Shown: positions 1 to 5,161 of the stretch, piece by piece
Layout of the letters: the number at the start of each line of letters is the position of its first letter
Position numbering within the stretch: the stretch's first letter is position 1
Origin: an uncultured Actinomycetes bacterium
Lineage (GTDB): Bacteria > Actinomycetota > Actinomycetes > S36-B12
Length of the DNA stretch: 5,334 nucleotides
Assembly (NCBI GenBank): GCA_903848435.1
Contig: CAINGG010000254.1
Coordinates: 1-5,334, forward strand
Reading direction: 5' to 3'
Made by a program: the position numbers and the translations under genes
Notes under the pieces: model-generated
What the model was told of the DNA's origin: nothing
The model's input: the letters and a program-made list of their open reading frames with translations, nothing else
Databases searched by the model: none

Positions 1-272
1 GCGGCCTTCTTGGCTGCGCGCTTGCGAGCGGGTGCCTTCTTTGCTGCCTTCTTCGGCGCGGCCTTCTTGGCTGCGCGCTTGCGAGCGGGAGCCTTCTTGG
101 CCGCCTTCTTCGGCGCGGCCTTCTTGGCTGCGCGCTTGCGAGCCGGTGCCTTCTTTGCTGCTGCCTTCTTCGGCGCTGCCTTCTTGGCTGCGCGCTTGCG
201 GGCAGGAGCCTTCTTGGCTGCACGCTTCGGCGCGGCCTTCTTGGCCGTGCGCTTGCGTGCGGTGGTCTTCTT
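1..272 (-). repeat. In-frame tandem repeat, 57-bp period (19 codons)
   Basis: Units on the minus strand lie at 216-272 (degenerate), 156-215 (60 bp, one extra Ala codon), 99-155, 42-98 and 1-41 (cut by the edge). The units at 99-155 and 42-98 differ at 4 of 57 bases, and all four changes are silent. The repeat lies wholly inside the histone H1-like gene, so it is a coding minisatellite and not a mobile or CRISPR repeat. Confidence 0.9.
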
Positions 273-284
273 TGCGACCGCCAC
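1..284 (-). CDS. Histone H1-like lysine/alanine-rich nucleoid protein, 3'-truncated by the window edge
   Basis: The 94 visible residues begin at a GTG (282-284) preceded by GGAGG (289-293). Composition is extreme: 32 Lys, 11 Arg, 38 Ala, 8 Pro, and no acidic or aromatic residue. After a short start (MAVA) the whole visible protein is a 19-residue repeat, KKAPARKRAAKKAAPKKAA, at residues 5-23 (degenerate, with Thr), 24-43 (one extra Ala), 44-62, 63-81 and 82 onward. Such sequence resembles the DNA-binding tails of eukaryotic H1 and of actinobacterial HupB/HupS, and is expected to coat and compact DNA in the nucleoid. Unlike HupB, no HU fold precedes it. The frame stays open upstream to about 426, with another GTG at 399-401, but that extension has no good ribosome site and does not look like HU. 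A C-terminal domain beyond the edge cannot be excluded. The coding assignment is strong; the exact role is inferred from composition. Confidence 0.82.
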   Translation of the reverse strand, partial: MAVAKKTTARKRTAKKAAPKRAAKKAPARKRAAKKAAPKKAAAKKAPARKRAAKKAAPKKAAKKAPARKRAAKKAAPKKAAKKAPARKRAAKKA

Positions 285-288
285 GGTG

Positions 289-293
289 CCTCC
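289..293 (-). promoter_or_regulatory. Ribosome binding site of the histone H1-like gene
   Basis: GGAGG on the minus strand, 4 bases before the GTG at 282-284. It is the only strong Shine-Dalgarno match in front of this reading frame. It therefore decides for the GTG at 282-284 over the in-frame GTG at 399-401, which is preceded only by a weak GGAAAAAT. Confidence 0.65.
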
Positions 294-304
294 AGTTGGT
301 CGTT

Positions 305-322
305 CCCTGCCCCCTGGCAGGG
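305..322 (-). promoter_or_regulatory. GC-rich leader hairpin upstream of the histone H1-like gene
   Basis: CCCTGCC and GGCAGGG form a perfect 7-bp inverted repeat with a 4-base loop. On the minus strand it ends 11 bases before the GGAGG ribosome site. No T-run follows on either strand, so it does not look like an intrinsic terminator. A 5'-leader structure that tunes translation or mRNA stability fits the position better, but that role is inference. Confidence 0.4.
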
Positions 323-373
323 CTGTCGGAGATAACTGTGGCAGATCATCCGGTGATTTCGCGACAACGCCGC

Positions 374-401
374 AATTTATGGCCCCCGTGTGTCGCGTCA
401 C
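374..401 (-). promoter_or_regulatory. Possible promoter of the histone H1-like gene
   Basis: On the minus strand GTGACG (396-401), a 4/6 match to TTGACA, stands 16 bases before TAAATT (374-379), a 4/6 match to TATAAT. This is the only A/T-rich patch in the 285-454 gap. It would start transcription near 367 and give a leader of roughly 80 bases that contains the hairpin at 305-322. A dyad, TGTGTCGCGTCACA at 389-402, overlaps the -35 element. The match is modest and unproven. Confidence 0.3.
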
Positions 402-454
402 ATTTTTCCGGCGATCGCGTGCTAGTCATGCCAGTGGCGGGGGTGCGCGGGGCA

Positions 455-1741
455 CTATTCAGCCCCAATTTCCCCATCTGCACCCTCGTGTCGCGCCCGT
501 TTGACGTGCGCATCCGTCGTGGCGTCGTACCTCCACATCGCCGGAAACGCGAAGCACGCCACTGTGACCGCCGCCACGCAGAGCACCCCGCCGGAGGCCA
601 GCGACACGCGGAGGGATGTCAGCGAAGCGGCGGACGTACTGCGGACCTGACCCAGCAAGGGACCGATCGAGTAGCTGAGCATCTCGATCCCGGCCATGCG
701 GCCTCGCACGTCGTCCGGGATCGACTGGTTCCACATCAACTGGCGGAAATGGCCGCTCAGCATGTCGCAGTAGCCGGCGATCGCGAGTAGTCCGAGCACC
801 CACCAGATTGACGGCGCGATCCCCGTGAGACCGACCGCGGCTCCCCAGCACACGGCGGCGAAGGCCACAGCCCGTCCATGGTGGCGAATCCGCGGCGTCC
901 ATCCGCTGGTGAGGCCGAAGGCCATGCCGCCGACGAATCCCGCGGAGTAGAGCAGGCCCAGTGCCCACGGCGCACCGAAGTCCTCGGCGATGAACGGGAA
1001 CAGGGCAAACGGGAATGCGAACGTCATCGCCGCGAGGTCGACCGCGTAGGTGCCCATGATGTCCTTGCGGCTCCACGCGTATTTCATGCCCGTCACGATG
1101 TGGCGCAGGCTTCGCTCCGTCGCCTGGGCGACGACCGGGGGGATGGGGCGCAGGCGCCACAGGATGGCCGCACTGGCGATGAAGCTGAGTGCGTCGAGGG
1201 CATAGGCCATCGCCGGACCGGACGCCGCGAGGATCAGTCCGCCGATGGCCGGCCCGGCGATCGCGGCGAGATTGCCGCGCAGGGAGTTGAGAGCTCCGGC
1301 GGCGGAGAGGTCGTCGTGGCTGACGACGCGCGGCAAGATCGCATCCAGCGAGGGCCGCTGGAGACCGTCGACCGCCGCGAAGAGCATGGCCACCACATAG
1401 ATCACGACCAGGTGCGGCGCGGGCAGCAGGGCGTTGACCGCGAGCGTGGCGGCGAGGAGGAAGGCGGCGACCTCCCCGATGACCACGACCCGGCGCTTGT
1501 CGAGCCGGTCGGCCAGCGAGCCGCCGTAGAGCCCGAAGAACACGAGGGGCGCGATCTCGGCCAGGCCGATGAGGCCCACGGCGATGTAGGAGCCGGTCAG
1601 CTCGGCCACCTGGAAGGGGATGGCGACGTAGGTGACCATCGACCCCAGGTAGGTGATCAGGCCGCCGGCGAAGAGAAGGCGAAATTGCGGCGACGTGCGC
1701 AGGGGCGTCAGGTCGATGCGGATGCGTCTCCTGGTGGCCAC
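455..1741 (-). CDS. MFS exporter, EntS/MFS_3 (DHA3-like) type
   Basis: This is a 428-residue cytoplasmic-membrane protein with about 12 hydrophobic segments (roughly 21-40, 51-76, 84-105, 109-125, 146-172, 177-195, 228-250, 258-282, 289-308, 311-330, 348-366, 375-400). The MFS motif A loop between helices 2 and 3 is clear (GGSLADRLDKRR, 72-83). A GPAIGG motif lies in helix 5 (163-168), and the second-half loop IPDDVRGRMAG (341-351) is typical of the family. The N-terminal layout (LRTSPQFRLLF, then a long helix 1) resembles enterobactin exporter EntS, and the length is normal for the family. Proton-driven drug or siderophore efflux is the family expectation. No siderophore genes are near, so the substrate is unknown. 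The start is GTG at 1739-1741 with no recognisable Shine-Dalgarno sequence before it, so the message may be leaderless. It is divergent from npdG. The charged C-terminal tail (401-428) is probably cytoplasmic. Confidence 0.88.
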   Translation of the reverse strand: MATRRRIRIDLTPLRTSPQFRLLFAGGLITYLGSMVTYVAIPFQVAELTGSYIAVGLIGLAEIAPLVFFGLYGGSLADRLDKRRVVVIGEVAAFLLAATLAVNALLPAPHLVVIYVVAMLFAAVDGLQRPSLDAILPRVVSHDDLSAAGALNSLRGNLAAIAGPAIGGLILAASGPAMAYALDALSFIASAAILWRLRPIPPVVAQATERSLRHIVTGMKYAWSRKDIMGTYAVDLAAMTFAFPFALFPFIAEDFGAPWALGLLYSAGFVGGMAFGLTSGWTPRIRHHGRAVAFAAVCWGAAVGLTGIAPSIWWVLGLLAIAGYCDMLSGHFRQLMWNQSIPDDVRGRMAGIEMLSYSIGPLLGQVRSTSAASLTSLRVSLASGGVLCVAAVTVACFAFPAMWRYDATTDAHVKRARHEGADGEIGAE

Positions 1742-1773
1742 GGCCAGAGTGTGCCGTAGTGGCGCGACCCTGC

Positions 1774-1777
1774 GAGG
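1774..1777 (+). promoter_or_regulatory. Ribosome binding site deciding the npdG start
   Basis: GAGG lies 9 bases before the ATG at 1787-1789 but directly abuts the in-frame ATG at 1778-1780. It can therefore serve only the second ATG, which makes the protein three residues shorter than the longest reading frame. Confidence 0.5.
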
Positions 1778-1786
1778 ATGGCAGCC

Positions 1787-2470
1787 ATGACGACGACACC
1801 TCCTGACCCCCGCGATCTTCCCGATGTCTCCGGCGTGACCGTCGGGTTCATCGGCGGCACGGGCGAGCAGGGCCGCGGGCTGGCGCGTCGCTTCGCCCTT
1901 GCCGGCGCCGACGTCATCCTGGGGTCACGCGATTCTGAGCGCGCGGGCGCTGCCGCCGCCGAGTTGCCTGGTCACGCTCGTGGCATGTCCAATGCGGACT
2001 GCGCGCGCGCATCGGACGTCGTTGTGATCGCTGTGCCGTGGGACGGTCACGCCGAGACCGTCGCGTCGCTGCGGGAGGCGCTTGCGGGCAAGATCGTCGT
2101 GGATTGCGTCAATCCGCTCGGCTTCGACAAGCAGGGCGCATTCGCGCTCCCGGTACCCGAGGGCTCGGCGGCCGAGCAGGCGGCTGGCCTACTTCCCGAC
2201 TCGCGCGTGGTCTCGGCGTTCCACCATGTCTCAGCCATCTTGCTACTCGATGAGGACGTGGACAGCATCGAGACCGACGTCCTGGTCCTGGGCGACGACC
2301 GCGAGGCCACCGACACGGTCCAGGCGCTGGTCAACCTCATCCCGGGCATGCGGGGGATCTACGGCGGTCGGTTGCGCAATGCCGGCCAGGTCGAGGCCTT
2401 CACGGCCAACCTGATCTCGATGAACCGGCGTTACAAGGCGCACGCGGGCGTGCGCATTACCGACGTGTAG
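1787..2470 (+). CDS. npdG: F420:NADPH oxidoreductase (NADPH-dependent F420 reductase)
   Basis: This is a 227-residue soluble enzyme that transfers hydride between NADP(H) and the deazaflavin cofactor F420, supplying F420H2 to cytoplasmic F420-dependent oxidoreductases in actinobacteria. A Rossmann fold starts at about residue 18, with the dinucleotide loop GGTGEQGRG (23-31). GSRDSERA (46-53) follows at the end of strand 2, where the family binds the 2'-phosphate of NADP. Further family landmarks are VPW (83-85), DCVNP (106-110), AFHHVSA (144-150) and GDDREA (169-174). The domain order and length match archaeal Fno and TIGR01915-type proteins. The start at 1787 is chosen over 1778 because GAGG sits 9 bases before it. 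The gene is divergent from the MFS exporter at 455-1741 (45-bp gap) and convergent with panB (4-bp gap). No F420 biosynthesis gene or F420-dependent enzyme is in view, so the downstream partner is unknown. Confidence 0.9.
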   Translation: MTTTPPDPRDLPDVSGVTVGFIGGTGEQGRGLARRFALAGADVILGSRDSERAGAAAAELPGHARGMSNADCARASDVVVIAVPWDGHAETVASLREALAGKIVVDCVNPLGFDKQGAFALPVPEGSAAEQAAGLLPDSRVVSAFHHVSAILLLDEDVDSIETDVLVLGDDREATDTVQALVNLIPGMRGIYGGRLRNAGQVEAFTANLISMNRRYKAHAGVRITDV

Positions 2471-2482
2471 TCGACTACTCGT
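2463..2482. other. Palindrome covering the convergent stop codons of npdG and panB
   Basis: GTAGTCGACTAC (2467-2478) is a perfect 12-bp palindrome. After one T/T mismatch it is flanked by ACG and CGT. It contains the TAG of npdG (2468-2470) and, on the other strand, the TAG of panB (2475-2477). In RNA it could fold as GTAG/CTAC around a TCGA loop. There is no T-run, so a terminator role is weak. Part of the symmetry is automatic when two TAG stops face each other. Confidence 0.4.
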
Positions 2483-3290
2483 AGGCGTGCTCGGGAGCCG
2501 GGTAGGTCCCCTCTCGCACCTCGTCGGCCCACGTCGATACGGCCGAGGACAGCGCTGTGCGCAGGTCGGCGTACTGCTTGACGAACCTGGGCTTGCGTCC
2601 GGGAGTCAGGCCCGCCATGTCCTGCCAGACGAGCACCTGCGCGTCGGTGGCCGGCCCAGCGCCGATGCCGATGGTGGGGATCGTGAGGATCTCGGTGACA
2701 TGCGCGGCGAGCTCGGCCGGGACGACCTCGAGGACGACGGCGCATGCCCCCGCTGCCTCGAGAGCCTTGGCGTCGCGCAGCAGGTGATCGCCGGCCTCAC
2801 CGCGACCTTGCACGCGATAGCCGCCGAGCACATTGACGGACTGCGGCGTGAGCCCGAGGTGGCCGATGACCGGGATGCCGGCCGCGACGAGGGCCTCGAC
2901 CTGAGGTAGCACCCGCTGGCCGCCTTCGATCTTCACGGCGTGCGCACCGCCCTCCTTCATGAACCGCATCGCCGAGGCCATCGCGACGTCGACGGAGGCC
3001 TGATAGGACCCGAAGGGCATGTCGGCGACGACGAGGGCCCGCTCGGACCCGCGAGTGACGGCTGCCACTAGCGGCAGCATGTCGTCGACGGTCACCGGCA
3101 GCGTCGAGTCGTAGCCGAAGACGACCTGGGCGGCAGAGTCGCCGACGAGCAAGCACGGGATGCCCGCCTCGTCGAAGATGCGCGCCGTGGTGGCGTCATA
3201 GGCCGTGATCATCGACCAGCGCTCGCTGCGATCGGTGAGATCTTGCAGGTCGCGGATCGTGGTGCGTCGGGACGCGGACGCGTGAGACAT
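2475..3290 (-). CDS. panB: 3-methyl-2-oxobutanoate hydroxymethyltransferase (ketopantoate hydroxymethyltransferase)
   Basis: PanB adds a hydroxymethyl group from 5,10-methylenetetrahydrofolate to alpha-ketoisovalerate to make ketopantoate, the first committed step to pantothenate and CoA, in the cytoplasm. The 271 residues form one TIM-barrel domain. Motifs run in the expected order: MITAYD (27-32), LVGDS (48-52), DSTLPVTVDD (61-70), VADMPFGSY (88-96), VKIEGG (119-124), GHLGLTPQSVN (143-153), GYRVQGRG (157-164), VLEVVP (186-191) and IGIGAG (207-212). By alignment from memory with the E. coli enzyme, D51, D90 and E122 are the metal ligands and E188 is the catalytic glutamate; all are present. 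The start is ATG at 3288-3290, because GGGAG lies 7 bases upstream and the protein then begins MSHASASRR just before the conserved core. The frame is open for 26 further codons upstream without a comparable ribosome site. It is divergent from the DHA2 exporter gene. panC and panD are not in the window. Confidence 0.96.
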   Translation of the reverse strand: MSHASASRRTTIRDLQDLTDRSERWSMITAYDATTARIFDEAGIPCLLVGDSAAQVVFGYDSTLPVTVDDMLPLVAAVTRGSERALVVADMPFGSYQASVDVAMASAMRFMKEGGAHAVKIEGGQRVLPQVEALVAAGIPVIGHLGLTPQSVNVLGGYRVQGRGEAGDHLLRDAKALEAAGACAVVLEVVPAELAAHVTEILTIPTIGIGAGPATDAQVLVWQDMAGLTPGRKPRFVKQYADLRTALSSAVSTWADEVREGTYPAPEHAYE

Positions 3291-3438
3291 GGTGGTGCTC
3301 CCATCTCGAGGCTCCCGTGCGGAGTCCCCGGACAGCCACATGGTGGCACATCTCACGGCCACCAGCACGCCCGACGCCCCGATCTATCGCTACCGCGGAG
3401 TACGGTGAGCGAGTTCAGGGCAAGCCTGGATCCAACAC
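3291..3438. promoter_or_regulatory. Divergent intergenic region between panB and the DHA2 exporter gene
   Basis: This 148-bp stretch should hold promoters for both flanking genes. On the plus strand TACGGT (3401-3406) fits the actinobacterial TANNNT -10 pattern, about 33 bases before the exporter ATG, but no -35 match lies 17 bases upstream. No convincing panB -10 was found. A small dyad, GCCAC-ATG-GTGGC (3335-3347), sits mid-region and could be an operator, but at 5 bp per arm it is common by chance. The panB ribosome site GGGAG is at 3298-3302. Confidence 0.45.
3298..3302 (-). promoter_or_regulatory. Ribosome binding site of panB
   Basis: GGGAG on the minus strand, 7 bases before the ATG at 3288-3290. 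It fixes the panB start and argues against the open 26-codon extension further upstream. Confidence 0.65.
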
Positions 3439-5145
3439 ATGGAGTTGCCGGTGTCCCCTGAAGCATGGTCGACCACCAGCGAGGGCCACCCGCGCCGCTG
3501 GGCCATCCTGGCCGTGCTCGTGGTCAGCCTGCTCATCGTCGTACTCGACAACACCGTCCTCAATATCGCCCTCCCGACCATTCAAAAGGACCTCAAGGCA
3601 ACCCCCGCCGAGCTCGTCTGGTCGATCGACAGCTACATCCTGGTCTTTGCCGCGCTGCTCTTCACCTGGGGCGTGCTCGGCGATCGCTACGGCCGCAAGC
3701 GCGTCCTCGTCATCGGCCTGGTCATCTTCGCGATCGGCTCTGCCGCCTCGGCCTTCGCCTCGACCCCGGGGATGCTCATCGGGTTCCGCGCCATCATGGG
3801 CATCGGTGGTGCGGCCGTCCTGCCGACGACGCTGGCCATCATCACGGTGGTGTTCCCGCCCTATGAGAGGGGCAAGGCCATCGGGGCATGGGCCGGCGCG
3901 GTCGGCGCTGCCGTGGCGTTGGGTCCCGTGCTCGGCGGCCTGCTGCTGGAGCATCCCCAGTGGTTCAGTTGGATCACCGGCAATGACTGGGGCGCGGTCT
4001 TCCTCATCAACGTGCCCATCGTGATCGTGGGACTCATCGGGGTCTGGCGCATCGTGCCGGAGACCCGCAACCCCAATCCCCAGCGGCTTGATATCCCCGG
4101 GCTGCTGCTGTCGATCGTCGGCCTCACGCTCATCATCTACGGCATCATCGACGCCTCGCAGACCCTCAGCTGGACCGCCCCGTCGGTGCTGGGGCCGCTC
4201 TTCGCGGGCATTGCCGTCATCGCCGTCTTCATCTGGTACGAGTCGCGCAGTGATCACGCCAGCTTCGATGTCACGCTCTTCAAGAACCGCGGCTACGCAG
4301 TGAGCCTGGCCGCGGTGACCCTGGCCTTCTTCTCGCTCTCCGGCATCACGTTCACGCTGCCCTTCTACCTGCAGATCCTGCGCGACTACTCCACGCTGGC
4401 GGCCGGGCTCTGCTTCCTTCCGTTCGCCATCGGCCAGATCCTCGCGGCTCCGCGCAGCGCCAAGATGGTCTTGCGCTTCGGATACCGCGCGGTCATGACC
4501 GTGGGACTGGTGCTCGTCGCCGTGGCCATGGCCGCCCTCGTCTTCGTCGGCCTGACCACTCCGATCTGGGTCGTCATCGTCGCCTTCTTCATCTTCGGGT
4601 TCGGCATGGGCAACGTCATCGCCCCCGCTTCCACCGTCATGCAAAACGTCCTCCCCCTGGGCAGGGTCGGCGCCGGCTCCGCCGTGCAAAACACGGTGCG
4701 CCAGGTCGGTGGCGCGCTGGGCGTGGCCATCATCGGAACGGTCCTGGCGACGCAGTACGCCTCGCGCGTCGACTCGGCCATCAACCAGCTTCCGCCGCAG
4801 GTGCCTGATGCGGCGCGGCAGGCCGCCCGAGAGTCGATCGTCGCCACCGACGCCGTTCTCGACGCGGCCGCGGCTCAGGGTGCGCCCTCGGGGCTCCTGG
4901 ACTCCATTCGCCAAGCTGCTTACGACGCCTTCCTCACGTCGTCACATGTCACGTACTTCATCTCGATGGCACTCGTCGGCATCGCTGCCGTCGTCGTCGC
5001 GACCCTGCTTCCCAAGATCACCCCGCCCCGCAAGGACGAGCCGGTCCTCCCGGACAACCCCACCGACGAGCGCGTGGCGATTCAGGACGCGGTGTACGAC
5101 GAGGAGGCCGCCGCCGAGGAGGGCCCTGCTCGACCCCCGGCCTAG
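3439..5145 (+). CDS. 14-helix MFS multidrug-type exporter, DHA2 (EmrB/QacA) family
   Basis: This is a 568-residue cytoplasmic-membrane protein with about 14 hydrophobic segments, thirteen between residues 21 and 437 and the last at about 503-525. DHA2 marks are the helix 1 signature LDNTVLNIALPTI (36-48), motif A GVLGDRYGRKR (78-88), motif B GFRAIMGIGGA (115-125), the antiporter motif C in helix 5 (GAVGAAVALGPVLGG, 153-167) and QNTVRQVGGALG (417-428) in helix 13. A loop of about 65 residues (438-502) between helices 13 and 14 should face outside. Residues 526-568 form an acidic, proline-containing cytoplasmic tail. Family members export drugs or natural products by proton antiport; the substrate here is unknown. 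Start choice is uncertain. ATG 3439 has only a weak GGA 8 bases upstream, while in-frame GTG 3451 has GGAG (3441-3444) 6 bases upstream. Both starts precede the first helix, so function is unaffected. No TetR or MarR regulator gene is adjacent. Confidence 0.92.
   Translation: MELPVSPEAWSTTSEGHPRRWAILAVLVVSLLIVVLDNTVLNIALPTIQKDLKATPAELVWSIDSYILVFAALLFTWGVLGDRYGRKRVLVIGLVIFAIGSAASAFASTPGMLIGFRAIMGIGGAAVLPTTLAIITVVFPPYERGKAIGAWAGAVGAAVALGPVLGGLLLEHPQWFSWITGNDWGAVFLINVPIVIVGLIGVWRIVPETRNPNPQRLDIPGLLLSIVGLTLIIYGIIDASQTLSWTAPSVLGPLFAGIAVIAVFIWYESRSDHASFDVTLFKNRGYAVSLAAVTLAFFSLSGITFTLPFYLQILRDYSTLAAGLCFLPFAIGQILAAPRSAKMVLRFGYRAVMTVGLVLVAVAMAALVFVGLTTPIWVVIVAFFIFGFGMGNVIAPASTVMQNVLPLGRVGAGSAVQNTVRQVGGALGVAIIGTVLATQYASRVDSAINQLPPQVPDAARQAARESIVATDAVLDAAAAQGAPSGLLDSIRQAAYDAFLTSSHVTYFISMALVGIAAVVVATLLPKITPPRKDEPVLPDNPTDERVAIQDAVYDEEAAAEEGPARPPA
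3441..3444 (+). promoter_or_regulatory. Alternative ribosome binding site inside the exporter 5' end
   Basis: GGAG lies 6 bases before the in-frame GTG at 3451-3453. If used, the DHA2 exporter starts four codons later (MSPEAW) than the annotated ATG at 3439. Confidence 0.4.
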
Positions 5146-5161
5146 CCCCGACGGCTAAGGC
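5140..5161. terminator. Possible hairpin shared by the convergent ends of the DHA2 exporter gene and nadE
   Basis: TAGCC (5143-5147) pairs with GGCTA (5153-5157) around the loop CCGAC. After a bulged A (5158) the stem continues with GCC (5140-5142) against GGC (5159-5161), giving 8 bp in all. It spans both stop codons, TAG at 5143-5145 on plus and TAG at 5155-5157 on minus. Only a short pyrimidine stretch (CTTCTC) follows on plus and no T-run on minus, so its use as a bidirectional terminator is tentative. Confidence 0.35.

Noticed and set aside
1..272. CRISPR array or mobile repeat
   Set aside because: The 57-bp repeats are contiguous without unique spacers, stay in frame and encode a uniform peptide, so they are a coding minisatellite.
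411..418. GCGATCGC 8-bp palindrome in the 285-454 gap
   Set aside because: A single copy of a GC-rich 8-mer palindrome is expected by chance in such DNA, and nothing nearby gives it a role.
430..438. GCCAGTGGC as a terminator after the EntS-type exporter
   Set aside because: The stem is only 4 bp and is not followed by a T-run.
10..790. Plus-strand open frames opposite the basic repeat gene and the exporter 3' end, including one rich in Phe/Ala/Arg
   Set aside because: They are the complement of the Lys/Ala/Arg codon repeat and of GC-rich coding sequence. The minus-strand frame has a ribosome site and a meaningful composition, and these have neither.
878..1759. Long plus-strand open frame antisense to the EntS-type exporter
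   Set aside because: Its translation is low-complexity Arg/Gly/Asp/Glu, as expected from the antisense of GC-rich codons. The minus-strand frame has MFS motifs and clear helices.
3291..3368. N-terminal extension of panB by 26 codons
   Set aside because: The extra residues are not PanB-like and lack a good ribosome site, whereas GGGAG 7 bases before the ATG at 3288-3290 marks a normal start.
3415..4914. 499-codon minus-strand open frame antisense to the DHA2 exporter
   Set aside because: The product is Asp/Glu/Gly/Arg/His-rich with no domain, and the plus strand encodes an unambiguous DHA2 transporter throughout. This is a typical high-GC shadow frame.
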